A DNA stretch of 64,000 bases from Candidozyma auris (GCF_003013715.1 NC_072814.1:2046001-2110000); one strand, 5' to 3'. Shown: positions 1 to 11,000, numbered from the stretch's first letter. Notes: a model not told the origin generated them from the letters alone. Translations and numbers: made by a program.

Positions 1-2127
1 ATAGTCACCACCTTGATTAGCTGTTAAATCTACCAGCATGACCTCAAGATTCTCATAGATCAAAAATATGCGAGCTTTATTGCTCACGCATGCAACAACC
101 GGTACCATGTTTTTTGTGAGCACATCCTGGTATCTATCTACTAGCTTTTCTATCACTTCATCATCGATGCTTCCTGGTGTCCGGTTGATGAGTCTATTGC
201 TTAATTGCAGCTTTAATATTGTATCTAGCTTGATGATTTTCTCATCAGGCTCCAAAAATTGTGAAATCTCCTTGAATGTAACAGTGTTGGGCGCAAGATC
301 CTTCAGTGATGATGATGGCCTCGATTTGGCGGGTGTAGGAGCCCGCTCAAATTTTGGCGTACTTGAACCGCTCGCTGCTCTATAGGCGGAGCTGCTTGCA
401 GCGCTCTTGGCAGAAGCGATTGCCGCGCTGGATGTTCCGTTACTTTGAGGAAATTTTGGTGATGCAAATGCACTTCGAGGTGTTGATGGATTAGATGTAT
501 CAGCCTTCAGTACGCCTTTTGCGAAAGCCGTGCCAGAACGCAAGTCTTTGTACTGTGGTGAGCGCGGCGAGGAGTTCTCAGAAGAGATCTGGACATCAGC
601 CATTTTTGATTCAAGAGGAGGTAATGTCGAAGGAGGCATGTTTGAGTTGGCCAAGCGATTAGAGCGTATATGACCTGGTGAAGAATTCTGAATCATCGGC
701 GAGCTGGCGAGGCCTGCGGAGGCTTTACCCATTTGGTGGGTCATCCGCAAATCTGGCGAAGTTCTTTGCTTCAATGGTGGAAGTTTGCGAGGTTGTTGGA
801 CAGAAATTGGTGGATGAGTACTTAAATCGGTCGGTAATATTTGTGTAGTTGTTTCAACCCTCTGTGTAGCCGGACCTGCGAGAGTGGGAATGTTGCCAGA
901 ACTGAATCCTTTCTTTATCTTGGTAGGTGGCTGGTAAGACTTTTTGCCACCCAATGTGGGCACCAAACTGTAATCAAGAGATTGCAGTATTTGCGAATGG
1001 AGTTGATAGTTGGAAGAGGACTTATTAAGATTTCTTGCGGACCCGGGCTTGATGCCAGAGGGGTTATAGGCCTGCTGAGAAGTATAGCTCAGTTGAGTAT
1101 TAGACAGGACGCCTGGCTGATATGGCTCAAATCGTGGAACCTTTCTCTTCCAAATGAAATTTCGATCGTTCCAGGGAACATCATCAAACCACGATTGGGC
1201 TTGAATCTGAGGAATAGTAAGTCTTTTATGAGCCTCGGCAATAAGAGTTTGATCAACAATCTCTTTTACTCCTTGTGGAACAGGGTTTCTGTAGGTATAA
1301 TCCACACCAATGATTTTTTCGAACGTCAAATATTCAGTTGGGCCCTTGAAAGGAGGTATTCCATTGAAGAACTGATATAAAATGCACCCAAGTGCCCAAA
1401 CATCACTTTCGAAACCGCACTCGTTGTATTGAAGTAATTCAGGGGGTACATATTCAGCGGTTCCAACAAAAGATCCTCTTCTGTCTTTCTGCGGTTTATC
1501 GGGAACGGAGTCATAATTGATTGCTTCACCCTGAGGATCGTCAACTTCTCCGAGAAGCTTGGCGGCACCGAAATCAGTGATTTTGAGGTTGAAATCATAT
1601 CCGACAAGGATGTTCTCTGGTTTGAGGTCTCTATGAATAACGCCTTTGGAATGGATAAATCTGACAGCATCAATAATTTGTATCATATAGAATTTCAGCA
1701 CTGGTTCTGAAAGCGAACCAAACTTACTTATGATGGATAGTAACTCGCCATATTCGGCAAAATCTAAAACGAAGAAAAGGCTAGCGTCATCCTGAAATGT
1801 ATAATAGAGTTGGACAATACCAGGATGTTGTTGGCCCAAGCGATGCAAAGTGGATTTCTCGATATTCACATACTTGATCTTGTCTTCCTTGACAATGTGC
1901 CTCTTCAGAAGTACTTTGATGGCATATGTCTTGTTGTTATAGAGGTCAAGTGCAGAATAAACGGTGGAATAGGAGCCCTCTCCAATACGGGTACCGAACT
2001 GGTAATCCCGAACAGTTCTCCTTCTCAGGGCCAGTGCATTGGACACTCCATTCACGCTATCGCTTCGAGAGGACCCCGGAGCCGTCCCCTGGTGAACTGC
2101 TATCGAGGGATGTGTCTCGGTTGACAT
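1..2127 (-). CDS. PKH1/PKH2-like: PDK1-like serine/threonine kinase (Pkh family), C-terminus cut by window edge
   Basis: The frame is open from an ATG at 2127-2125 down to base 1, giving 709 codons with no stop; the rest lies outside the window. The kinase domain starts near residue 42: the glycine loop is GEGSYS (48-53), the catalytic Lys is 71 (AIK), HRD is 165-167, DFG is 185-187, and GTAEYVPPELL is the activation-segment end. A long Ser/Pro-rich linker follows, then a PH-like tail near the window edge. Pkh kinases phosphorylate the activation loop of AGC kinases (Ypk, Pkc1, Sch9) downstream of sphingolipids and eisosomes. Assignment to PKH1, PKH2 or PKH3 is not possible here. An in-frame CTG at residue 144 lies where human PDK1 has Thr, so it may decode as Ser. 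The gene is divergent from OCT1. Confidence 0.93.
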   Translation of the reverse strand, partial: MSTETHPSIAVHQGTAPGSSRSDSVNGVSNALALRRRTVRDYQFGTRIGEGSYSTVYSALDLYNNKTYAIKVLLKRHIVKEDKIKYVNIEKSTLHRLGQQHPGIVQLYYTFQDDASLFFVLDFAEYGELLSIISKFGSLSEPVLKFYMIQIIDAVRFIHSKGVIHRDLKPENILVGYDFNLKITDFGAAKLLGEVDDPQGEAINYDSVPDKPQKDRRGSFVGTAEYVPPELLQYNECGFESDVWALGCILYQFFNGIPPFKGPTEYLTFEKIIGVDYTYRNPVPQGVKEIVDQTLIAEAHKRLTIPQIQAQSWFDDVPWNDRNFIWKRKVPRFEPYQPGVLSNTQLSYTSQQAYNPSGIKPGSARNLNKSSSNYQLHSQILQSLDYSLVPTLGGKKSYQPPTKIKKGFSSGNIPTLAGPATQRVETTTQILPTDLSTHPPISVQQPRKLPPLKQRTSPDLRMTHQMGKASAGLASSPMIQNSSPGHIRSNRLANSNMPPSTLPPLESKMADVQISSENSSPRSPQYKDLRSGTAFAKGVLKADTSNPSTPRSAFASPKFPQSNGTSSAAIASAKSAASSSAYRAASGSSTPKFERAPTPAKSRPSSSLKDLAPNTVTFKEISQFLEPDEKIIKLDTILKLQLSNRLINRTPGSIDDEVIEKLVDRYQDVLTKNMVPVVACVSNKARIFLIYENLEVMLVDLTANQGGDY

Positions 2128-2940
2128 AATGTTCAGGAGGAACTTCTAAAAGCAGTAAGGCTTAAGGGATGTTGTTGGCGCTGCTTGTGATGACGTCTGG
2201 AAGAACAGAGTTTGGTGCTGCCTAAAGGTCTGGTCGGATCAACGTCTGTGAGATATAGCCACGAGAGTGTATGTTGGTTTCGCAAGGCAAGTACAGTAGC
2301 AAGGTGTGTTTTTAGAAAGGCCTATTTAGTGCGACTAGCCTTGTGATTCAGATGCAATGGTTCAGCGTTACACGTATTGGCTTCTTGCTATCTCGAGAAC
2401 GGTAAGAATAATTGAGTCCTAGTCAAGTCATATGTAAATGTTGCGTTGTACAATTTGTTCACGGTCTTTTTCAAATCAATTGCTCCACAGATGTTCAATA
2501 CCATTTCTCTACGTTATCGGTAATTTGAACGAGTCGCACTGAAGGATGCGTGCATCAAGGATTTAATAGCAGCTAAAATGTCAAATGTGGTCCCTTTTAA
2601 TTAGGGCAAGGATCTGTTGTCTTATGAATGAGCTGTAGTTCCCAGCTTCCCGGCTGCGAACAATAGAGTCTTACGTCATACGAACGTATCAAAATGACTT
2701 AGTGAGTGTTCTGTTAACGATCAGTGAAGATCGATTCCACAAATTCGACTTAAAATCATACTCTACTCCGTAACGTATGCATAACCGAACCAGAATAAAG
2801 CGTTCGAAAATTGATGGATTTCAGGTTCGTCTTGATTTCTATCACGAGCACTCTCCCATTGAGAACTATCCTCTGCAGTACTTTTGCAACTTTTCACCAT
2901 CCAGGAACTCGGTGTCTTGGAAGTTTCAGTGAACACCTTC
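2128..2940. promoter_or_regulatory. Divergent intergenic region PKH / OCT1
   Basis: This 0.8 kb spacer separates two divergent starts and must hold both promoters. I see no convincing gene. The OCT1 frame is open upstream of its ATG back to a TTG at 2884, but that stretch has no ATG and does not look like part of a presequence. No clear TATA box or named operator stands out. Confidence 0.5.
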
Positions 2941-5265
2941 ATGTTTGCATCCAAGGCACTGCTTCGTGCTTTGCAAAAGCATGTGTTTGCAAGACCCCTT
3001 ACATCGTCTGTTGCTGTTCGCAAACCCGCTCAAAGTGAACAGCTTGCTCGCCTATTCGACAGTCAGAAGTGTTTCACTAATTTCAACAAGCCCTCTGGTG
3101 GTTACTTTTCCACAAGTAATGTGGGTTTGTTCAAAAACGAGAACCTTACATCCCCTGATGGACTCATAGATTTCTCGAAGAACTCTCTTAAAAAGGCAAA
3201 AAGCCTAGTTAAGACCATGCTCTTGGAGGCAAAAAATACGGACCAAGGCAAACTCAGCTATATCAGAAAGCTTGACCAGCTAAGTGACATTTTGTGTCGT
3301 GTAATCGATGTCGCCGAGTTCATTAGAGTGGTCCATCCAAGCCAAAAGTGGGTCACTGCTGCGCAGAATACTCACGAGATCATGTTTGAGTATATGAACC
3401 AACTCAATACCAACGTCGAACTATATCTGACATTGGTGCAAATCCTTGACCTGGATCTTGTGAATCATTTGAGTCAGGAAGAGATTGATGTGGGAAAGTA
3501 CTTGCGTCAGGACTTCGAGAGATCCGGAATCGCAATGGATCCTGATACGCGAAATAACTTCGTTGCCATAACTCAGCAGATATCACTCCTCGGTGCATCG
3601 TATAATAACGAAGTCCATGATCTAGAATCATTCTGGTGCACCATCACTAGACAAGAATTCGAGCTGATTGATGATGAAAAGCTCAAGTTAGAGATCTTGG
3701 ATCATCTGTCAAAGGCTCCACGAGGTGCCCAGGGAATCTCCATTCCACTTGCAGGTCAATTGCCATACTCTATATTGATGACTTGCTCCAATGAGGAAAT
3801 CAGGAGAAAGGTTTGGATAGCATTGCACAACTCCCCTAAGCGGCAAATTCAAACGTTAGACAGCTTCATAAAGTATCGTGCTTTATTGGCCCGAATGCTT
3901 GGATATCAATCCTTTGCTGATTATCAGCTTGAACACAAAATGGCGAAATCGCCTCATCATGTCATTGCTTTTCTCAAGAACCTCCAGGAAACCCTTCTTC
4001 TGGAAAAGAAAGGTGTAATGAGCGAAATCAGAAACTTATACAAGTACAAGAAAGGGAGTGATCTTGCACTTACAAACGATGAAATTCTTGCTGAGGTTAA
4101 GCCTTGGGATAGAGACTACTTATTAGCGAAGCTGATGAGACACTCAGAAAGCGACCAGAAAAATGAGGAGATATCAGAATACTTGTCCGTTGGAACTGTC
4201 ATGAGTGGTCTCAATCAGTTGTTTAAATCCTTGTACAACGTGGCTCTAATCCCAGAGAGAACAGAAAAAGGCGAGACATGGAACCATAGTCAGGTACGGA
4301 AGCTCAGCTACGTGGATCTTTCCAATAACGAGACTTTAGGTCATCTTTATGTGGACTTCTGGTCCGAGAAAGTGCTTCCATCCCATTTCACTATTGTTTG
4401 CTCCAGAGAGCTCAATACATCAATTGGAACGGAGTCTAGAGAGGATATAAAAAACCAGGTACATCTCAATGAGGATCGCGACTACCAGCTACCAGTGATA
4501 TCCCTCGTATGCAACTTTCAAAAGCCTAAAAGCAGCGGCATGGGACGTCTTGCTGGTTTAGATAGCGACATGCCCACGCTTTTAACTTTGGAACAAGTAG
4601 ATACCATTTTTCATGAGATGGGCCACGCCACACATTCCATGCTAGGACGCACAAAACTTCACAACTTGTCTGGTACGCGATGTCTGACAGACTTTGTCGA
4701 GCTACCATCCGTTTTGATGGAGTCGTTTAGTAGTGACCCTCGAGTACTTTGCAAAATTGCAAAGCACTACAAGACAGGTGAACCTCTTCCTGAGCTGCTT
4801 TTGAGAAGCCACCAGGCAAGAAGAGACTCGTTAAAAAACTGCGAGGCATATATGCAATCAAAGATGGCACTACTAGATCAAGTTTTGCATAATGAAAGCG
4901 TTGTTGATTTCAGTAATCAAGACTCCTTAAAGAATTTCAGTTCAACATCAGTATACCACAAACTTGAATCAGAACTAAAGGTTTTTGCAGATCAATGGTC
5001 CACATGGCATGGTAAGTTTCCACATCTATTTTCCTACGGGGCAGTTTACTATTCGTATTTATTGGACCGGGCCATAGCAGAGAAGATTTGGAACGGTCTC
5101 TTCGAGAAAGACCCATGGAGCCGAGCTGCAGGGGAAAAGTACAAAGAAAGTATCCTCAAATGGGGAGGTGCTCGTGATCCATGGCTTTGTTTGGCTGATG
5201 CTTTAGATGATGAAGCATTGAGCAAAGGTGATGCGAGAGCCATGGAAATTATAGGACACTTGTAA
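2941..5265 (+). CDS. OCT1: Mitochondrial intermediate peptidase
   Basis: Zinc metallopeptidase of family M3A in the mitochondrial matrix. It removes an octapeptide from precursors already cut by the processing peptidase. The 774-aa product has the HEXXH motif as HEMGH with H558, E559 and H562, set in FHEMGHATHSMLGRT, as in other M3 enzymes. The N-terminus (MFASKALLRALQKHVF) is rich in Arg/Lys and hydrophobic residues, as expected for a matrix presequence, so I chose the ATG at 2941; the frame is open from a TTG at 2884 but without an ATG. Length agrees with yeast Oct1. The mitochondrial SerRS gene starts 89 bp downstream on the same strand, a tight tandem pair. Confidence 0.95.
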   Translation: MFASKALLRALQKHVFARPLTSSVAVRKPAQSEQLARLFDSQKCFTNFNKPSGGYFSTSNVGLFKNENLTSPDGLIDFSKNSLKKAKSLVKTMLLEAKNTDQGKLSYIRKLDQLSDILCRVIDVAEFIRVVHPSQKWVTAAQNTHEIMFEYMNQLNTNVELYLTLVQILDLDLVNHLSQEEIDVGKYLRQDFERSGIAMDPDTRNNFVAITQQISLLGASYNNEVHDLESFWCTITRQEFELIDDEKLKLEILDHLSKAPRGAQGISIPLAGQLPYSILMTCSNEEIRRKVWIALHNSPKRQIQTLDSFIKYRALLARMLGYQSFADYQLEHKMAKSPHHVIAFLKNLQETLLLEKKGVMSEIRNLYKYKKGSDLALTNDEILAEVKPWDRDYLLAKLMRHSESDQKNEEISEYLSVGTVMSGLNQLFKSLYNVALIPERTEKGETWNHSQVRKLSYVDLSNNETLGHLYVDFWSEKVLPSHFTIVCSRELNTSIGTESREDIKNQVHLNEDRDYQLPVISLVCNFQKPKSSGMGRLAGLDSDMPTLLTLEQVDTIFHEMGHATHSMLGRTKLHNLSGTRCLTDFVELPSVLMESFSSDPRVLCKIAKHYKTGEPLPELLLRSHQARRDSLKNCEAYMQSKMALLDQVLHNESVVDFSNQDSLKNFSSTSVYHKLESELKVFADQWSTWHGKFPHLFSYGAVYYSYLLDRAIAEKIWNGLFEKDPWSRAAGEKYKESILKWGGARDPWLCLADALDDEALSKGDARAMEIIGHL

Positions 5266-5354
5266 ATATCAAACTAAAGTCGCCTGCATGATAATGAGTA
5301 GTAATTGAAAATCATGATATTTCGCACCCATTGATAGAGCAGACTCAAAAGTGT

Positions 5355-6734
5355 ATGCGTCCATTAAAGGTTGGGCGACGTTGCCTCAGCTCTTTCAAAA
5401 GTACCACAACTCTTAAGAAACCTTCTCTCGATGTTAAGGGAATAATTGCTCGCAGTGAAGAAATGCGTGATGTGCTTCGACGTCGTGGTCTCCCGTCAGC
5501 AAGTTTGAATTTTCTTCTAGAGAATAGAGAGCGGGAGAGAGAGCTACATCGCAAGCGGGACACCCTTATTCGCGAAAGAAAGGCAGAAGGAGCGAAGCTT
5601 GCTCTACTTAAAGCACAGAAATCCAATCTGGCAGAGGTTGATTCTGTTCAAAGTGCCCTCACGGCATTGAAACCAACAATCACGCATGTTGAGAACTGCC
5701 TCTCTGAATTGTCCGAACAAATCCATGCGCATGCTGAATCCTTGCCAAATTGGCTTGATCCTACAGTACCTCAGGATCCCATAGAGCCTGCGACCGTATC
5801 CGTTATCAATGGTACTTCTGAGGAATCTATCATCGCCGCGATGCCGAAGAATAAAGCAGACCATAAGACTATTGCTGAGACATTTGGGCTAGTCGACTTC
5901 ACAACAGCATCAAGAATATCAGGTTCTTCTTGGTATTATCTAGTTGGAGATGCCGCTCTCCTAGAACAAGCCCTCGTTCAATACGCTCTCCGAAAAGCCA
6001 GAGAAGCAGGCTATATCATGGTATCTCCGCCCTCAATTGTGCGTAAAGAAATTACTCATGCATGCGGATTCAAGCCACGGGATCATAATGGAGAGAAGCA
6101 AGTTTACGAAATAGAAGGAGAGGCTCTCGTGCTTACAGGAACTGCTGAAATTCCATTGGGGGCTCTTCATTCCTCCTCAATACTCTCGTGGGAACAGCTT
6201 CCAATCAAATATGTGGGCGTTTCACGGTCATATAGGGCAGAGGCAGGCGCAAATGGCAAGGATACAACAGGATTGTACAGGGTACATGAGTTCACAAAGG
6301 TTGAGTTGTTCCATTTTACCACTCCTGACAAGTCCGGGGATGAGCTTGAAGAGCTTAGAGACTTTCAAACCTCTATTATTAAAGATTTAGGACTCAAAGC
6401 ACGTTTTCTCAATATGCCTACCACAGATCTAGGCTCTCCTGCTGTGAAAAAATATGATTGTGAAGCTTGGATGCCTGGTAGAGGTAGTTGGGGAGAGCTC
6501 ACAAGTTGTTCAAATTGTACAGACTATCAAAGCAGGCGGCTCGGTATACGTTATAAGTCCAAAGAGGGGAACTTTTATGTTCACACATTGAATGGAACTG
6601 CCATGGCTGTACCAAGGGTACTTGTTGCCCTTATTGAGCAAAACTACGACCCAGGCACTGACACTATTGTGATTCCTGAGGTTCTCAGACCATACATGGA
6701 TGGAAAATCGGCCATATTCAGGCAGTCAAACTGA
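5355..6734 (+). CDS. DIA4: Mitochondrial seryl-tRNA synthetase
   Basis: Class II aminoacyl-tRNA synthetase charging tRNA-Ser, about 459 aa. The N-terminus is Arg/Ser-rich (MRPLKVGRRCLSSFKS), typical of a mitochondrial presequence. It is followed by the antiparallel coiled-coil arm of SerRS (roughly residues 35-130) and the catalytic core. Visible motifs are TGTAEIPL, motif 2 around YRAEAGANGKDTTGLYRVHEF, and motif 3 NGTAMAVPRVLVALIE. The reading frame continues upstream to a TTG at 5331, but the first ATG is 5355. The cytosolic enzyme (SES1) lacks the presequence, so the DIA4-type assignment fits. The gene ends 22 bp before the convergent coiled-coil gene. Confidence 0.93.
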   Translation: MRPLKVGRRCLSSFKSTTTLKKPSLDVKGIIARSEEMRDVLRRRGLPSASLNFLLENRERERELHRKRDTLIRERKAEGAKLALLKAQKSNLAEVDSVQSALTALKPTITHVENCLSELSEQIHAHAESLPNWLDPTVPQDPIEPATVSVINGTSEESIIAAMPKNKADHKTIAETFGLVDFTTASRISGSSWYYLVGDAALLEQALVQYALRKAREAGYIMVSPPSIVRKEITHACGFKPRDHNGEKQVYEIEGEALVLTGTAEIPLGALHSSSILSWEQLPIKYVGVSRSYRAEAGANGKDTTGLYRVHEFTKVELFHFTTPDKSGDELEELRDFQTSIIKDLGLKARFLNMPTTDLGSPAVKKYDCEAWMPGRGSWGELTSCSNCTDYQSRRLGIRYKSKEGNFYVHTLNGTAMAVPRVLVALIEQNYDPGTDTIVIPEVLRPYMDGKSAIFRQSN

Positions 6735-6756
6735 ATTTCTACATAGCTTTAAAGAA

Positions 6757-7767
6757 CTATTTGAGTTCGGCGTCTTTAAGCGGCACGCTCACTACTCTTC
6801 TGTTCAGAAGGCCGGTAAGATCATTATCAGAGACATGATGAATTGCATCGAGACGCTTGGAATGTAGTTGCTGTAGTTTACCATACCTTTTAGATTCGTT
6901 CATCCGTGGATCGTCTGTCAACTGTTCAACATTTTGACAAAGTGACCTATAATGCAGTGCAAGGTTTGAATACTGCTCATACTTCCGCTCGTAACTCTGG
7001 CACAAGAGATCATACCTCTCTTGAAGTTGTTGAGTTTTGTATTCAAGATCAGCATGCTTGTCCGCAAGAATGTGTTTAGTCTCCTGATTTTCAATCTTTC
7101 TCGATTGTTCACTTATGATATCCCTAATTAGCCTTACCTCTTTGAGGAGTACATCTGTTGGGGGAGGTTGGGTTGTTGGTTCTTGTAACTCAAGGGTCAT
7201 TGCTAGCTTGTTGATCTTGTCCTCAAGTTTCTGCGACAGTATCCTGCTTTCATCCCTCATCGACGTGATTATTGATGACAAAGTGGATGAGCCAATGCTC
7301 CTGCTGATCGTCTCTAGTGCACTATTGATTCTAAAGAGCTCCTCATTTGAATTAGCCTGCTCAAGTCGTTTCAAGATGATTGAGACATCTTGTTTTGTGG
7401 CGTTACCTTCGGTTGTTACCTCGTCAGAGTATTGTGCAATGCTTTCGAGCACTCTATTGAGATATTGATTATTATTCTTGGACCTGTCGATGAGCTGTCC
7501 AAGATCGAGATTCGTTTGTTTCGTATTTGTTTCAATGTTTACAAGTGTTTGTTTAACATCTTCGTTGAAGTCATGTATATATTCGAAGTGGTCATCGATG
7601 TTATCACTTTGTAGAAAGCTTAGCTTACCCACACCTTGATTGTTCTGTTTATTTGGGGAGATTGGCCGAAGTGCCCTTCTGGAAGGTGATGGTGAATTTT
7701 CGGAAAGCGCTTCTTCCTTAATCTTTGAAGGGGTGGAGTCAGCATTTTCTTTGCCGTCGAGTGACAT
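6757..7767 (-). CDS. Coiled-coil protein with N-terminal KEN box, function unknown
   Basis: The 336-aa ORF starts at ATG 7767. I do not recognise the family with certainty. The N-terminus carries a KEN tripeptide at residues 6-8, followed by a Ser/Thr-Pro-rich basic stretch (TPSK, SPSPSRR, SPNK) that looks like a set of CDK sites. Residues about 55-300 are heptad-rich and predicted by eye to be coiled coil. The C-terminus is short and basic (LLNRRVVSVPL). KEN boxes are recognised by APC/C-Cdh1, so a cell-cycle-regulated spindle, kinetochore or septin-associated protein is plausible. Yeast Fin1 has a comparable size and layout, but I see no firm similarity. It converges on DIA4 with a 22 bp gap. 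Confidence 0.75.
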   Translation of the reverse strand: MSLDGKENADSTPSKIKEEALSENSPSPSRRALRPISPNKQNNQGVGKLSFLQSDNIDDHFEYIHDFNEDVKQTLVNIETNTKQTNLDLGQLIDRSKNNNQYLNRVLESIAQYSDEVTTEGNATKQDVSIILKRLEQANSNEELFRINSALETISRSIGSSTLSSIITSMRDESRILSQKLEDKINKLAMTLELQEPTTQPPPTDVLLKEVRLIRDIISEQSRKIENQETKHILADKHADLEYKTQQLQERYDLLCQSYERKYEQYSNLALHYRSLCQNVEQLTDDPRMNESKRYGKLQQLHSKRLDAIHHVSDNDLTGLLNRRVVSVPLKDAELK

Positions 7768-7836
7768 AATTGTTCTATCGTAGATCCCCAGGCCCTGACT
7801 TCATAATGTAAATAAACACGCGATGTATGCACACCA

Positions 7837-8034
7837 ATGTCGAAAGGGAGTACTTGCCTAGATGATCCAGAAGACTGGCAAAGACTTATCATTGATATAC
7901 AGTTGCTGATTTTCTATAATCTCCGTGCATTCTTTGTTATCTTCTTTTTATTTTCTTTTTCAAGTATCATCATCAGCTTCGCTTGGCTTTTCTACACTCA
8001 GAATCCAAATTTAGACTTGACAGCCAGTGAGTAA
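7837..8034 (+). CDS. Possible small single-pass membrane protein (65 aa), overlaps SRO7 3' end antisense
   Basis: An ATG at 7837 opens 65 codons. Residues 1-25 are acidic and amphipathic (DDPEDWQRLIIDIQ), and residues about 29-52 form one strongly hydrophobic segment (FFVIFFLFSFSSIIISFAWLF), followed by a short polar tail. It would share the 70 bp spacer with the divergent KEN-box gene as promoter. Its last 62 nt overlap the end of SRO7 on the other strand. The composition (acidic helix, membrane span, tail) is what a real small membrane protein would show, but AT-rich DNA can make such frames by chance. I cannot place it in a family. Confidence 0.35.
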   Translation: MSKGSTCLDDPEDWQRLIIDIQLLIFYNLRAFFVIFFLFSFSSIIISFAWLFYTQNPNLDLTASE

Positions 8035-11000
8035 AATGATTTTTGGTACTTTCGGCAGTCTCTGTCATTGATTCCGAGAGACCACTACCAAAATCATTAA
8101 TACCATTTTCAACATAGTCCATCCCATCTCGCACGGATTTCATAAATCCCAGTGTACCAAATGCATATGGGTTCGTATTTCCCGCCTTTCTTACTGGCTT
8201 TTCATAAGTATTCTGCTCTCTGTTGGGTTTTGTAGATGGAGCGCCATATGCAAATGACTGATTTGGGTTCGCTTCCGGACTAATGTTGTAAGCCATCTGA
8301 CTTTCCATATGCTTTGCAGGCTTTCTATTGGGTCCCGCAATTAGCAAGGTCAAATCGTTCGGAGAAACGTAAGTTGTCTGGCCCTTCGCCCACAGTAATG
8401 CGCTTGTAGCTGGCCGAGGAGGCATTATCGCATTTTCATTAAACAATAAATCTGAGAGTTTCTCCTTCGGCTCACTATGAGTTTTGTCATTATAGAGAAG
8501 AAGGTCGAGGATTTCCGTTGAGCTCAACTTAAGAAGAATCTCTCCAGACTGCAAAATCTCAGATCCAGAACTTGACCGTCCCTCTAAAGCGCGCTGAATT
8601 CGCTTATATGTTTCATTTGGTAATTTTACATCTGCAACTTCACTCAACGCAGGTAGCGAGAAAAGCTTTATGAAGCCGGTTCTCGTCAATGCTGCCAAAA
8701 GTGCCCCTTTTCCTCCACGAAAAGTCACAAGGCCACTGGCGATACAAACATCATCTATCACCTTGTGTGCCAACTTCTGCTTAGGAGCTTTAAGAACTCT
8801 TATATCTCTCGAGGAGATCGTCACAATGATCGCATTGACTATAATACCCTGACTTAATCTCAAAAACACATCGAGAGTCGCAACAGCCAGAGATCCATTC
8901 GAGACATTAACCGGAATAATTTTGTCGAGACCGCTTTCAGTATTACTGTCAGAACTGCGATAGTTGAGGCCAATGGTCTTATCTGCCAACTGTACCTGGA
9001 ATCCTCCTGTTGGCAAGGGTACAATTTTAAAAACTAGAAGATTTCCTCCTGCACTTGTTCCACAGAACATAAGAAGAGAAGAATACCCATCTTGGCCGTA
9101 TTCCATGATAGCGAATTCAATCGATGTCACATAACACTCACCCGAAACAGACGGAACATAGGATGACAAGGATTCCTGATTTAATATCACTGCTGGACCT
9201 CTTGAAACATCACATACAACAAGCCTTCCAGATTTGTAGCCCATTGCAGCAAATCCTGCCTGACACATCTTTAGACTAGTAAGCTTGTCCTTACTTGGAC
9301 TTAGTAAAAGAAACTCCGGATAGAAGCTCGAGGGAGCGAACGGGCCCAGGACTCTCTCTTTCAAACTTACAATCTGAACATCACCATTTTGATGTTGAAG
9401 GGGACATTGACCATAACCAGAATTTGCAGGTGGCCGAGCTCTCGAGTTGTGATTGACTTTTGAGTATTTGCAGATTGCAACATTTCCATTAGCGAGACCA
9501 ACAAGCATCTCCTTGCTCTCGAAACTGCAAGATACTTGACTAATACGGTAGGAGCTAGAATCTTTACCGTTGAAGAGTGTGTCACGAAACCCAAGTGAAA
9601 TCAATTTTTCTTCATTGTGAAACTCGCCTGCAGTGATGTCCAAGAGCCTTACATCGCCATTTTCATGACCAGTTACCACGATTGTATGAAAGAGCTCATC
9701 GTAGCCAACAGGTTTAGGTTGTTTCTTGTTCACAGGAGCTCCACCGTTGACTAATGGTTGATCAGGAGCACGACCAGCTGCGTTTCCCTTGCCTGAAAGA
9801 ACACTAAACCATTCCATTCTTTTAACAGAGATCGTTGTGTAAAACGTGGCAGGGGGCACTGTAAATGATAGGGAGGGCGGTAGAAGTAGATTGCGAGCAG
9901 AGATCAAACCACTCGAATCGAGGGCATAATTTACCAAATAAATTGCCCCCATGCTGGATATGAAAAGTATACTGGAGGGGTTGTGACAACCATTGAAGTG
10001 TAATAGACCTTCCTCTGCAAGTGGAATAATGCTCTGGATGAACTCATGTGGTCCTTCCTCTTTTGATCTGCGATTGAAGGATACTTGGATCTTTCTCTGT
10101 CCATTCTGAGGTCGTGAGTAGAACTCGCCTTGTTTTTCATACGAAGTCAAGCTGTACTTTAAAGTTAATCCAAAGTCAAGGACGTCCACTGTTTCAGGGT
10201 CAGATCTGGATGCACCTGAAACGAGAAATTGAGTCAACTCAGGATCCCTTTCCGCAATCCACTTTGCGTGGATAGCCAATGGTGCATCCTCAAAATTAAG
10301 ATTTCCAGCAGGCTCGCCAGGTTTGTGAAGTCCGGTAGCTGTGATGGTTCTAGCTTCAAGTATTGTTGCAGAATTGACATCCCAAAATACCAAGGTTCCA
10401 TCGTGGTGTACTGAAGCCATATGAAGACCATTTGGATGATAGTGAGCCTCGGCTACCTGGGGAATCACTTCCTTGGCTGAGCCGAAAATCTTCTTCTTTC
10501 CACCTCTTTCGACAAAACTTGAGTACTCAAACCCTCGACAATCCCGCGTGAGCTGGTAAACGAATGAGTTTTTGAGGGTTCCCAGAGCGATGGACCATTG
10601 CACAACACAGTGGTCGTAAGTAACTAATAAGGTCCCAATGTCTCGAGGATGCCACTGTATACCGAGAACAGGTGACATTTTAAACTTTGGCAAGATCATT
10701 TTCTGTAGGTTGTCAACCCTCATGGGCGTGAGGTTGAATCTGTCAACATCGTAAAACACGATGGAACCGTTAGAGAGACCCACCGCCAACCAGTCTAGAG
10801 AAGGATCCGCTTCAACGGCAGTTATCGTACCTGGACAGGTATAGTTTGCCATAATTTTCTTCGAATGTAAGGAAAGCACAGTCACCCCGCCCAGCGATTG
10901 GACACACACCAAGTAGACTCCCTTCACAAACTTTAAGTAGTCGATTGTACTTGATGTCTTAAATTCAAATACTACTTCCACAGTCTGCTGGCCAAAGACA

